Both the position numbers and the translations under genes were made by a program. A stretch of DNA of 64,000 nucleotides, from contig JAXRKP010000820.1 in NCBI GenBank assembly GCA_037039925.1, forward strand, positions 102,001 to 166,000, given 5' to 3'. The notes under the pieces were generated by a model, which was given only the letters and a program-made list of their open reading frames with translations, did not search any database and had not been told where the DNA came from. How positions within the stretch are numbered: position 1 is the stretch's first letter; the number at the start of each line of letters is the position of its first letter. Origin of the DNA: Doris montereyensis (Eukaryota; Mollusca; Gastropoda; Nudibranchia; Dorididae). This document shows, piece after piece, positions 1 through 9,517 of this stretch.

Positions 1-76
1 CTACTCTGAGCTGGTATGAGTGATGCCTGAAATCACCTTAGTTGTGGATGTGGGTAAAATCAAATCAAATCAAGGT
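1..76 (+). mobile_element. SINE-B family, 3' end fragment
   Basis: The window opens inside a short interspersed element. The segment with the core ttagttgtggatgtgggtaa followed by a short (ATCAA)n-like tail is also present, reverse complemented, at 21905-21945. There it forms the 3' end of a longer copy with a tRNA-like head. The simple-repeat tail is typical of SINE 3' ends. The 5' part lies outside the window. Confidence 0.6.
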
Positions 77-749
77 ACATAGCTGCCAACCTTTTCAAGT
101 CGAAAAACAGACTTTGACCGTGTCAACTGATTGTCTTGCACAATGGCCCGTAATATGCCAGAAAACATTGACAATTCTACTGAAATCAACCCCCTTTCAG
201 GTAAAAAGCTAAAAAATCTGCCAATCGCTGGCATATCTAATGAAGTGCGACTCTCTGAGTCTCTGCTCTGTTAACGTAGGGTTTCGTAAACAAAAAACAG
301 TTAGCCCTAGTATAGTATATATACAAATGTGCTTTTCAAGATAAATACAGACATACAGATTCACAGACTCAAATCCAAGAAAATGTACTAAAACATTTTT
401 ACGTACTGGTTGGCAGCTGAAATGAAGGTATAAGCAAAACTGATAAGACAGACAAATAGTGAGGTATGGGACTGCTTGGCAATGAGATGGTTTTGGTTCC
501 AACAACGGTTTCTGGGCAATGTGTAGTGGAGAGACGGTCACTGGCTCTAGCCTGTCTCATGTAATGGATCTTTTTTCTTCTTCCTTCTTTATATTAAACA
601 ACATGTGAAGACTGAGATACATTCTCTCAAGGGACTGCAACTTGAAAAAAATGATATACCCTGTACTTGTGCTTGTCAAAGGTAATCCTCAAATTTTTAT
701 TTTACTGTTTAAGAAGTTAAAGCCTTGTCAGGAAGTAGAGTTTCTCCCC

Positions 750-793
<44 letters not shown>

Positions 794-1180
794 TGCTACC
801 CCTCTTCCCTTTGTCCATCCACCTTCGACTGCCCCCTTTCCTCTAAATCAGTCTACCCTGCCTCTTTTCTTCACATTTCTGCACGCTTGAATGATTTTGC
901 ATTGTGATAATATCTCTGCCAAAGCTACATGTATGTATACATATATATCGGGGCAAGCCTGTGGAGTTGAATATTTGAGGCAGCAATTGACTGTATTGTT
1001 ATGCCAAAACTGTTCTATATAGACAGGTGAATTCAACAAAACTTCATTCAAAAGTATGAACTCATTCAACAAGAAAGAACAAGAAGAAAAAAATGATGGA
1101 TACACACTGATAGGCAGAGGAATATGTGTCAGTCAAATATGAAATGCACAACTTGTAGATATTTATGGGCAACACAATCG
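77..1180. other. Mostly unrecognised non-coding sequence with a CA microsatellite
   Basis: I see no gene here. A (CA)n tract occupies about 752-790. If the syndapin gene (exon at 2423-2703, minus strand) continues to the left, this is intron sequence. I found no recognisable second F-BAR exon. Confidence 0.5.
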
Positions 1181-1938
1181 AACACATCCAGCAGAATGGA
1201 CACAATGTGTGAAGTAGTCATTGCTTAATGTTGGTGTGTGAAGACACATCCAGCAGAATGGACACAATGTGTGAAATAGTCATTGCTTAATGTTGGTGTG
1301 TGAAGACACATCCAGCAGAATGGACACAATGTGTGAAATAGTCATTGCTTAATGTTGGTGTGTGAAGACACATCCAGCAGAATGGACACACTGTGTGAAA
1401 TAGTCATTGCTAATGTTGGTGTGTGAAATAGTCATTGCTTAATGTTGGTGTGTGAAATAGTCATTGCTTAATGTTGGTGTGTGAAATAGTCATTGCTTAA
1501 TGTTGGTGTGTGAAGACACATCCAGCAGAATGGACACACGGTGTGAAATAGTCATTGCTTAATGTTGGTGTGTGAAGACACATCCAGCAGAATGGACACA
1601 ATGTGTGAAATAGTCATTGCTAATGTTGGTGTGTGAAGACACATCCAGCAGAATGGACACAATGTGTGAAATAGTCATTGCTTAATGTTGGTGTGTGAAG
1701 ACACATCCAGCAGAATGGACACAATGTGTGAAATAGTCATTGCTTAATGTTGGTGTGTGAAGACACATCCAGCAGAATGGACACAATGTGTGAAATAGTC
1801 ATTGCTAATGTTGGTGTGTGAAGACACATCAGCAGAATGGACACACGGTGTGAAATAGTCATTGCTAATGTTGGTGTGTGAAATAGTCATTGCTTAATGT
1901 TGGTGTGTGAAATAGTCATTGCTTAATGTTGGTGTGTG
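1181..1938. repeat. 62-bp minisatellite with 29-bp sub-repeats
   Basis: About a dozen tandem units carry acacatccagcagaatgg followed by gaaatagtcattgctta. The full unit is 62 bp. In places (about 1408-1510 and 1868-1938) only the 29-bp half containing gaaatagtcattgctta is repeated, giving a two-level structure. Copies are nearly identical, so homogenisation is recent. No coding capacity. Confidence 0.95.
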
Positions 1939-1939
1939 A

Positions 1940-2175
1940 AGATAAACAGTGAGGCAAGGGGCATGGCGAAAGGGAAGGAAATGACCAGTGTAGTTAGCTC
2001 GGTTGGTGGCATCCTTTCTTTTCATGGCCAGGCGATAGGTGCCGATACAGGGGTCGTGGGTTTGATCCTCACGGTGGCCACGATTTTTTTCTGTCTATTC
2101 CTTGTATTTATCTCGTCTTTGTTCTTATGGGGCTTTCATATTGTTTACCAAAAAAAATGTGAGAAAATGTTTTGA
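1940..2175 (+). mobile_element. SINE-A family copy, tRNA-like head
   Basis: The tRNA-like head shows an A-box region (tagttagctcggttggtggc, about 1991-2010) and a B-box-like gtgggtttgatcctc (about 2057-2071). It is followed by a T-rich body ending in cttatggggctttcatatt. The same head and tail recur at 57184-57345 (minus) and 57346-57465 (plus). The bases just upstream (gaggcaaggggcatggcgaa) also resemble the unit repeated at 56933-57180, so the shared segment is longer than the tRNA-like part. The open frame across it is not a gene. Confidence 0.7.
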
Positions 2176-2370
2176 ACTTGGGAGCTCAAAGCCATGAGCT
2201 TGTTTGATAAGCAGACACCATGTAGACCACAGCATCTCCCCAAGGGGCCATTTTGGGCAAAATCAAAGTCTTACACTGACCTTGTGAGATCCCTAGTAGT
2301 AGGTCTAGTCAATGTGAATGAATAAAAAAGACAAAGAACAAAACAAAACAACAGGTGAAGGTATGAAATT

Positions 2371-2398
2371 ATTGGGGGAGGGGGGGGGGGGAGGGGGA
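2371..2398. repeat. Poly-G tract inside the predicted intron
   Basis: A G-rich run with several stretches of four or more G lies 25-50 bp downstream of the predicted syndapin splice donor. On the transcribed strand it reads as poly-C. Confidence 0.9.
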
Positions 2399-2422
2399 GT
2401 GATATCAAAATAATCAACTCGC

Positions 2423-2703
2423 CTTTATCCAAGAAGGAATTCCATTTCTTGGTCCAATCCTGAAGCAAAGCTGAATATTTCTTTTCTATTTCACTACGTT
2501 CCTCAATGAGGCGCCTCACTTGATGGCACAGCTGGTAGCCGTTGTCACATCGCTTCACAGTGCGCATGTACTTTCCCCACCTCCCAGAAGCTGTCACTTC
2601 CAGACTGGACATAGTCTTCATTGACAGACATGTTGTCTACTTTCACTGTTCCCTATCTTCCAAAAATTGTTATTGTAGATTGAAGACCACGGACGGAAAG
2701 ATC
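2423..2703 (-). CDS. Syndapin/PACSIN-like F-BAR protein, first coding exon (partial gene)
   Basis: PACSIN/syndapin proteins bind and bend membranes through an F-BAR dimer and recruit dynamin and N-WASP through a C-terminal SH3 domain during endocytosis. On the minus strand an acceptor-like ttgcag (2709-2704) precedes about 70 bp of 5' UTR and an ATG at 2631-2629. The exon encodes about 70 residues that line up with the family N-terminus: SDSFWEVGKY, then MRTVKRCDNGYQLC, then ERSEIEKKYSALLQDW and KKWNSFLDKG. This is helix 1 and the start of helix 2 of the F-BAR domain. The exon ends at 2423 (AAAG) before GCGAGT, a GC-type donor in phase 1. One extra base in the GGGGAAAG run near 2575 breaks the frame between WEVG and KYMR; this could be a sequencing error or a pseudogene mark. 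Later exons are not visible and must lie left of the window. The promoter and any 5' non-coding exon lie to the right. Family assignment is confident; intactness is not. Confidence 0.8.
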
Positions 2704-3504
2704 CTGCAAAGAAAAAGATAGAAATGCATATTGAAAAGCTCGTACTACTAAATTGTTTTTAAACAGGCAATATTTTAGAGAGTTTTGTTCCTGTTATGTG
2801 ATAAATAAAATGTACATGAGTAAATATGTTGAAGCTTGGAAAATAAAAAGACACAAAACTTGGACAATATTATAAAAAACAAACAAATCAGAAACATTGG
2901 CAGCAAATAAAGTCAGAAGCTTCAAAAACATGGAGTCTGAAAGTTGGAAATCAAAAACATAGACCGGCTGGTATCACAAGCTTAGCTTTATAATATTTGT
3001 GCCTTAACAATACTCATTGTGGTTACAAGATGACTTGCAATATGACTTGCCATGAGTCATTTGCTCATTAATTTGTTAACAAACATTTTAGTATCAGAGT
3101 ACAAATACAACTAGGCCTTACTTGATGACCCCCCCCTTACTCTCCCAAAGAAAGAGAAAGCTAATACATTCTATCTTCTTAAGTTCCCGTCCTACCTTCC
3201 AGTGTATGGGTGAAAGCTAAAACTGTCATGCAAAAAGCAAAAGAGGCTAAAACCTCTCACCAGGTACAAAATTAACAATCTTTGCTGATGCCAATCTATT
3301 GTATAGAACCTTGTTGGAGGTACTGATCCCTGCACGTTCCATATGTGTATTCACCGAACCCTTCGTAATTGTAAAAATACAATAAAACACAAAACGTACA
3401 GTCAGTGTGTGGGTGTGTGAGGTCTTGACCTTTGTGACCAAATCGTCTTTTAGCTTTCCTTACAAGGAGCCTTTGCAATTGTCAAAAAGTAAGTCTAAAA
3501 ATGT
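2704..3504. other. Presumed 5' UTR intron or upstream region of the syndapin-like gene
   Basis: AT-rich sequence with no recognisable exon, transposon or promoter motif that I can support. A short poly-C run sits near 3130. The acceptor at 2704-2709 implies that an upstream non-coding exon exists further right. Confidence 0.4.
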
Positions 3505-4733
3505 CAATCTTGAATCATGGTGATACAAGTCTAGTAAAAAGTAAAATCAATCTTGAATCATGGTGCTACAAGTCTAGTAAAAGTAAATCAATCTTGAATC
3601 ATGGTGCTACAAGTCTAGTAAAAGTCAATCTTGAATCATGGTGCTACAAGTCTAGTACAAAAAAGTAAAACCAATCTTGAATCATGGTGCTACAAGTAGT
3701 AAAAAAGTAAAAATCTTGAAAACCAATCTTGAATCATGGTGCTACAAGACTAGTAAAAAGTAAAACCAATCTTGAATCATGGTGCTACAAGTCTAGTAAA
3801 AAGTAAAACCAATCTTGAATCATGGTGCTACAAGTCTAGTAAAAAGTAAACCAATCTTGAATCATGGTGCTACAAGTCTAGTAAAAAGTAAAACCAATCT
3901 TGAATCATGGTGTACAAGTCTAGTAAAAAAAACCAAGTCTAGTACAAAAAGTAAAACCAATCTTGAATCATGGTGCTACAAGTCTAGTAAAAAGTAAAAC
4001 CTTGAATCTTGCTACAAGTCTAGTAAAAAGTAAAACCAATCTTGAATCATGGTCCTTCAAGTCTAGTAAAAAGTAAAACCAATCTTGAATCATGGTGCTT
4101 CAAGACTAGTAAAAAGTAAAACCAATCTTGAATCATGGTGCTACAAGTCTAGTAAAAAGTAAAACCAATCTTGAATCATGGTGCTACAAGTCTAGTAAAA
4201 GTAAAACCAATCTTGAATCATGGTGCTACAAGACTAGTAAAAAGTAAAACCAATCTTGAATCATGGTGCTACAAGTCTAGTAAAAAGTAAAACCAATCTT
4301 GAGTCATGGTGCTACAAGACTAGTAAAAAGTAAAACCAATCTTGAATCATGGTGCTACAAGACTAGTAAAAGTAAACCAATCTTGAATCATGGTGCTACA
4401 AGTCTAGTAAAAAGTAAAACCAATCTTGAATCATGGTGCTACAAGTCTAGTAAAAAGTAAACCAATCTTGAATCATGGTCCTTCAAGTCTAGTAAAAAGT
4501 AAAACCAATCTTGAATCATGGTGCTTCAAGACTAGTAAAAGTAAAACCAATCTTGAATCATGGTGCTACAAGTCTAGTAAAAAGTATAACAAATCTTGAA
4601 TCATGGTGCTACAAGTCTAGTAAAAGTAAAACCAATCTTGAATCATTTGCTACAAACTAGGAAAAGTATAACCAATCTTGAATAGTGCTACAAGTCTAGT
4701 AAAAAGTAAAACCAATCTTGAATCATGGTGCTT
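3505..4733. repeat. 43-bp minisatellite
   Basis: About 29 units share cttgaatcatggtgctac and aagtctagtaaaaagtaaaa. Units vary by short deletions, by gtcta versus gacta, and by gtgctac versus gtccttc. Frequent one-base length differences in A runs suggest slippage or consensus error. No coding role. Confidence 0.95.
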
Positions 4734-4814
4734 TGTTCTGGGACCAACACTGCCTGACCAATGACCAACGTGCAACAAACTGGAGAAAGTACAAAAGAAT
4801 GCAACTTTGACATA

Positions 4815-5234
4815 AACATAAGGAAATAGCAAGACCAACATAGGAAATAGCAAGACCAATATAGGAAATAGCAAGACCATCTTGAATAGGAAATAGCAAG
4901 ACCAACATAGGAAATAGCAAGACCAACCTAGAAATAGCAAGACCAACATAGGAAATAGCAAGACCAACATAGGAAATAGCAAGACCAACATAGGAAATAG
5001 CAAGACCAACATAGGAAACCAACATAGGAAATAGCAAGACCAACATAGGAAATAGCAAGACCAACATAGGAAATAGCAAGACCAACATAGGAAATAGCAA
5101 GACCAACATAGGAAATAGCAAGACCAACATAGGAAATAGCAAGATCAACATAGGAAATAGCAAGACCAACATAGGAAATAGCAAGACCAACATAGGGAAA
5201 TAGCAAGATCAACATAGGAAATAGCAAGACCAAC
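4815..5234. repeat. 21-bp minisatellite
   Basis: About 19 units of ataggaaatagcaagaccaa plus one base. Since 21 is a multiple of three, the minus strand stays open and reads MLVLLFP over and over. That reading is a by-product of the repeat and not a membrane protein. It is separated from the 43-bp array by about 80 bp of unique sequence. Confidence 0.95.
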
Positions 5235-5473
5235 ACTAATCAGTTCCAAGATACCTATAGCAGAATATAAGCCAGAAATAAAATAAATATATTAAAAAAA
5301 ACATACAAATAGCCAACAGTTGATCTCATCAGATAACATTAAGCTAATACAAGAACAACCAGGTCAGGCTGTCACAAATACATGGTCTCAACTTCAAACA
5401 TTGATTATCACTTGCACCCATTTGAAGAAGAAGGAAAGAAGTAAGCCAGAAATAAAATAAAAGATTTAAAAAA

Positions 5474-5752
5474 AGAAGAAGAAGAAGAAGAAGAAGAAGA
5501 AGAAGAAGAAGAAGAAGAAGAAGAAGAAGAAGAAGAAGAAGAAGAAGAAGAAGAAGAAGAAGAAGAAGAAGAAGAAGAAGAAGAAGAAGAAGAAGAAGAA
5601 GAAGAAGAAGAAGAAGAAGAAGAAGAAGAAGAAGAAGAAGAAGAAGAAGAAGAAGAAGAAGAAGAAGAAGAAGAAGAAGAATGAAGGAGGAGGAGGAGAA
5701 GGAGGAGGACGAGAAGGAGAAGGAGGAGGAGGAGGAGGAGGAGGAGGAAGAA
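5474..5752. repeat. (GAA)n tract followed by (GGA)n
   Basis: About 208 bp of uninterrupted GAA run into a GGA/GAA-rich stretch to 5752. All purines are on the plus strand. The mirror-symmetric homopurine tract could form triplex DNA. The open frames read poly-Leu, poly-Ser or poly-Phe on the minus strand and are artefacts. Confidence 0.97.
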
Positions 5753-6511
5753 GAAGTGAAGAGGCAAATCTCAAACCCCAAACACGAAAGACTCGAATTC
5801 ATGGCTACCTTAAACCCCAAGATCTGTTTTTAATCCCTCTATTTTTTCTATACTAGCAACACGCCTTTCTCAAACCCAACACATAACTTTCAAACTACCG
5901 AACTCCTATGAAATGTAAACAAAATATTTTTAAAATGTTTAAATTCTAAAATTGTACGCACTTAGCCCCTTTCTTTAGCGACAATGAGGTGTGTGTGGCT
6001 GGGGGAGGGGGCGGGGGAGGGGGAGGGGAGGGGTGTTCACGCTATGCTTTTTGTTAGTTTTTCTTCTTCCCTTGTCAACGGCCTATCCTCTCGAAAAAGC
6101 AGTTTGCCGTTTAATGCAGTTATGGGCCGTAAACACTGCCTTGGTACGGTGCCGATGCTGCGTGCGTTCATTGAGTCGCCCCATCGTTCGTAGCCTGTTT
6201 CATAGTGCATGGCACCGCTTGAGTTTGGTTTAAACCTAAGCCACCTTACTATACAAGCCTGACAATAGTGACAACCGAATCGCGGCTTCGTTAATTGAAG
6301 GCCGACTGTCTCGCTTGGACGTAGTGCTGACCCGCCGACGCATACGCTATACAGCTAATGAATATCATGATGGTACACAATACGTACTATCGTTATGGAG
6401 GCTCAGATTTGGACGCATCGCTTCATTCATTTTTGACTTGAGCTGTATGTCTTAACAATCAAGCGTTAGGTGAATCAACTGTGATGTGGACCTATGGCTG
6501 ACAATGATATG
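5753..6511. other. Unrecognised, locally GC-richer sequence with a G-rich block
   Basis: The block at 5998-6034 is a series of GGGGG runs separated by single A or C residues. The following 400 bp contain several CpG and look unlike the AT-rich neighbours. No protein match could be recognised in any frame. Confidence 0.5.
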
Positions 6512-6961
6512 CGTGGCACGAGGACATGGTAGGTGATCGGACGGGTGGCACGAGGACATGGTAGGTGATCGGACGGGTGGCACGAGGACATGGTGGGTGA
6601 TCGGACGGGTGGCACGGGGACATGGTGGGTGATCGGACGGGTGGCACGGGGACATGGTGGGTGATCGGACGGGTGGCACGGGGACATGGTGGGTGATCGG
6701 ACAGGTGGCACGAGGACATGGTGGGTGATCGGACGGGTGGCACGAGGACATGGTGGGTGATCGGACGGGTGGCACGAGGACGTGGTAGGTGATCGGACGG
6801 GTGGCACGAGGACATGGTGGGTGATCGGACGGGTGGCACGAGGACATGGTGGGTGATCGGACGGGTGGCACGAGGTGGACATGGCACGAGGACGTGGTGG
6901 GTGATCGGACGGGTGGCACGAGGACGTGGTGGGTGATCGGACGGGTGGCACGAGGACGTGG
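6512..6961. repeat. 32-bp GC-rich minisatellite
   Basis: About 14 units contain ggtgatcggacgggtggcac and gaggacatggtg. The variants gaggac/ggggac and acatgg/acgtgg are arranged in blocks, a sign of local homogenisation. It ends directly in a short (TA)n at 6962-6973. GC content is far above the neighbouring sequence. Confidence 0.95.
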
Positions 6962-6974
6962 TATATATATATAT

Positions 6975-7469
6975 CAAGGACTACTAAAAAGGAAAAGGAC
7001 ACGCAGGGTCTAATTTCTGACTTCGCTAGCGAAGGCGATTGTTTCGTTCTACCTTTTGGCGAGCCGTCTATTTTTAGAACCAGCATCACTCCCTCATGGG
7101 GCGTAGTAATTCTTACCATCACTTTTAAGCAAAATAAGAGGTAATTAAAGTCAATAGAGTATATCTATTTAGTTTGAGATATTATTTACATACCGAGTAA
7201 AGTATTTGATGATGCAATATTCTATTATTGAGAACATACACTGCAAACTATTTTGCTATCGCAAGCTTACATCACCGGAACTAGAAGAGCCTCGGTTTGT
7301 TTTCATTGATTTGAATCGAAGTTCGAGTTGGAAAGTGAAGGAATATTATCACAATATCAGTGATGTTTCTATTCTAAAGTTAAAACCAATTCATCCTCAC
7401 ATTGTTACTTTTAATAGTTAGATCTAGATCTAGATCTAATTAATGTTGTGAAATCTGTTCTCGTTTAAA
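6975..7469. other. Left flank of the P-element-like gene
   Basis: This may be the 5' non-coding part of the transposon that follows. A 71-codon open frame (7206-7421) shows no feature I recognise. The palindromic agatctagatctagatct run ends it at about 7421-7438. I could not find the transposon's terminal inverted repeat. Confidence 0.35.
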
Positions 7470-7511
7470 ATGCCAAATAAATGTGGCATTGTGAATTGTA
7501 GGGGAAATTAC

Positions 7512-7525
7512 GATGAATCTAACAA
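7512..7525 (+). repeat. Target-site duplication, left copy
   Basis: The 14-mer gatgaatctaacaa occurs here and again at 8115-8128, bracketing the 589-bp insertion. Removing the insertion and one copy restores the THAP reading frame across the site, which confirms it as a target-site duplication. Confidence 0.95.
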
Positions 7526-7559
7526 TAATATGAAGGAGCCACAGTGGAGTGAAGTCAAA

Positions 7560-7687
7560 GGCGAAATATGACAATAAGTGACAACTCCACTAATAAAGAC
7601 AGAACAAACACGTGACGTTTCGGGTATAACCCTTCGTCAGACAACAAACGAGAAATATCTAGAATCTAGATCTAAGTACTACCTCAG
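7560..7687 (+). repeat. Perfect 128-bp inverted repeat, left arm
   Basis: This arm (starting ggcgaaatatgacaataagt) is, base for base by eye, the reverse complement of 7987-8114. The arms are separated by about 300 bp. Perfect identity implies recent origin, probably as part of a single insertion event. Confidence 0.9.
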
Positions 7688-7986
7688 GCATCACACAATG
7701 TGATGTCAGAGTAGTATGACAAAGAAGATGACTATAGATCTAGATCTATTAGCAATTAAAAAAAGATAAATAACGTAAACAACAAAGAGATGTGGCAATG
7801 TGAACTATCTAAATAGCTGTGAATAATACGAAGGAGCCACAGTGGAGTGAAGTCAAAGACGAAATATGACAATGAGTGACAACTCCACTAATAAAGACAG
7901 AACAAACACGTGACGTTTCGGGTATAACCCTTCGTCAGACAACAAACGCTAAATCAGTATACAGTGCTAAAGCCCAAGGTAAAAGA

Positions 7987-8114
7987 CTGAGGTAGTACTT
8001 AGATCTAGATTCTAGATATTTCTCGTTTGTTGTCTGACGAAGGGTTATACCCGAAACGTCACGTGTTTGTTCTGTCTTTATTAGTGGAGTTGTCACTTAT
8101 TGTCATATTTCGCC
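7987..8114 (-). repeat. Perfect 128-bp inverted repeat, right arm
   Basis: Reverse complement of 7560-7687. Its outer end touches the right target-site duplication at 8115. In this orientation the ctgacgaagggttatacccg motif reads on the plus strand at about 8034-8053. Confidence 0.9.
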
Positions 8115-8128
8115 GATGAATCTAACAA
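8115..8128 (+). repeat. Target-site duplication, right copy
   Basis: Second copy of gatgaatctaacaa. The THAP codons continue in frame from here. Confidence 0.95.
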
Positions 8129-9398
8129 GTGTCGTGTGTTTCGGTTACCCAAAGATGAATGTGAAAAGCAAGCATGGTTGGATGTGTTACCTCCACGTAA
8201 AGACTTTGTTATCGAACCGTCTAAATTTTTCATCTGTGAAAGGCATTGGCCTGAAAAATATTAAAATGATAAAGCTACCTGGAGGCCATACTAGACCGGC
8301 ATGTGCACCATCTGTTTTTAATGTTCCAACTTCGTGTTTACCAACACCAAAGCCAAAGCCTCGTCGCCCAAAAGCTGAAGACCAACAACTTAAATATTTT
8401 CTAAAGAAAGACAAGATCAGTTCTTTTTCTAATTTTGCCCTGACAAAGAATTACAAAGAAAATATGATAGGCTGATGATATCTCGATCAGAAGATAAATT
8501 TGCATGTGTTCATGACAAAGGATTTCAAGCAGAGTTACATTTCAATAATTGTTAATGATAAAACTACATTGAGTTCTCCTTTAACTCTTTATGCTTTTAA
8601 GAAAGGGATTAGTGTGCCGTTAGGTAAAATTTTGAATCCAAACAATGGGTTGGCTAGCTACTCCCAATTCTTTGCAGCTGCTAATTCAGTGTTCAAATAT
8701 GATCTTAGTGTGACTAGTGTGATTGAAAAAGTGGTAACGATTCTTCAGTCCCATGATCATTCAGGTTTACTGGATGCTGACAAGGCAAAAAAACTTAACT
8801 TTATCACAAGGCAGTTGCAACTGTTGTGTCACAAAAACTTCTGTGTATCTGATTATTGTTTTGCCCTTGAATCTTTTCCGAATTGTAAGTATGCTCAACT
8901 TCGTGAATTTGTGGTGCTTCCAAGTACACGAAAGCTACAATCCATTATTTCTGCGACCAGCATTGACCAAGTGTTGGGGAAAACATTTTTAAAAACAAAT
9001 GATGTGCAGAAGAATGTATTTTTGATTATTGACAAGGTTAAGATTCGTCCAACAGTGGCTTATTCTGGTGGTGTTTTAAACGGGTTAGCTAAAAATAACC
9101 CTGATTCAAAGGCAACCTCTATGCTCTGTCTTATGGTGAAATGCTTACACGGTGGACCTAGTGTCATGGTTTCTGTGACCCCTGTGCATAAAGTACCAAT
9201 TTAGTATAGTGAAAGAAGCTGCTGCTCTTGTTGAAAACTCCGGCGGGATTGTATATATTGGGGTCTAATACAGAGGTTTCATTGAATTAAGATTTTATTT
9301 TTGCTGAAAAATGCCATTGTTAACCATATTCCTATCATGATATGTTTTAATGAAGTATATAGTCCCAGAAATTATGATTAATTTAAATCAACTATCTA

Positions 9399-9517
9399 CC
9401 TATAGCTGGGTACTCATTCACACTTGAGCCAAGTGACAAAACTAGAGTTAAGTCTTTTTTAAGAGTACAGCGTAATAAAACAACCCATGCCACCAGCTGT
9501 ACCAGCCGTGGAGCCTT
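9399..9517 (-). mobile_element. SINE-C fragment abutting a minisatellite
   Basis: The block tagctgggtactcattcaca followed by agccaagtgacaaaactag matches the middle part of the SINE-C copy at 37690-37955 and the fragment at 34915-34990. Where the tRNA-like head should follow, the 57-bp array begins instead. The same junction type occurs at 34990-35016. Confidence 0.55.

Larger units (their letters stand above)
7526..8114. mobile_element. Composite Penelope-LTR-like insertion in the THAP exon
   Basis: Flanked by 14-bp direct repeats. It comprises a 300-bp unit (7526-7825, starting at taatatgaaggagccacag), a truncated second direct copy (7826-7947, starting taatacgaaggagccacag), a 40-bp segment identical to the LINE at 45188-45227 (7948-7987), and an inverted partial copy (7987-8114). 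The sequence ctgacgaagggttatacccg followed by aaacgtcacgtg resembles hammerhead-type cores described in Penelope-like element pseudo-LTRs. There is no open frame of note. A family name is inferred from that motif, the target-site-duplication length, and direct plus inverted LTR copies; it could also be an unnamed non-autonomous element. Confidence 0.65.
7470..9275 (+). pseudogene. THAP/P-element-type transposase, decayed and interrupted
   Basis: This is a remnant of a cut-and-paste transposase of the P-element/THAP9 type. It starts at ATG 7470 with MPNKCGIVNC, the first CxxxxC pair of a THAP zinc finger. The codons run to DESN at 7523, where a 589-bp insertion (7526-8114) intervenes. They resume at 8115 with DESNKCRVFRLPK and end the THAP domain with FFICERHW (CxxH). 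Downstream are VPGG/LPGG-type linker sequence, a 234-residue frame (8500-9203) and the start of the RNase H-like catalytic core at FLIIDKVKIRP, whose Asp (about residue 178 of that frame) matches the first catalytic Asp. GGVLNGLAKNNPDSKA follows the family pattern. Frameshifts or stops near 8260, 8470, 8505 and 9200 disable it, and recognisable sequence ends near 9275. The C-terminal half is missing, so the gene is dead. Confidence 0.8.

Noticed and set aside
7526..8114. Classical DNA-transposon MITE
   Set aside because: Inverted arms exist, but the left arm is not at the element end, there are internal direct copies, and the 14-bp duplication is unlike the short fixed duplications of common MITE superfamilies.
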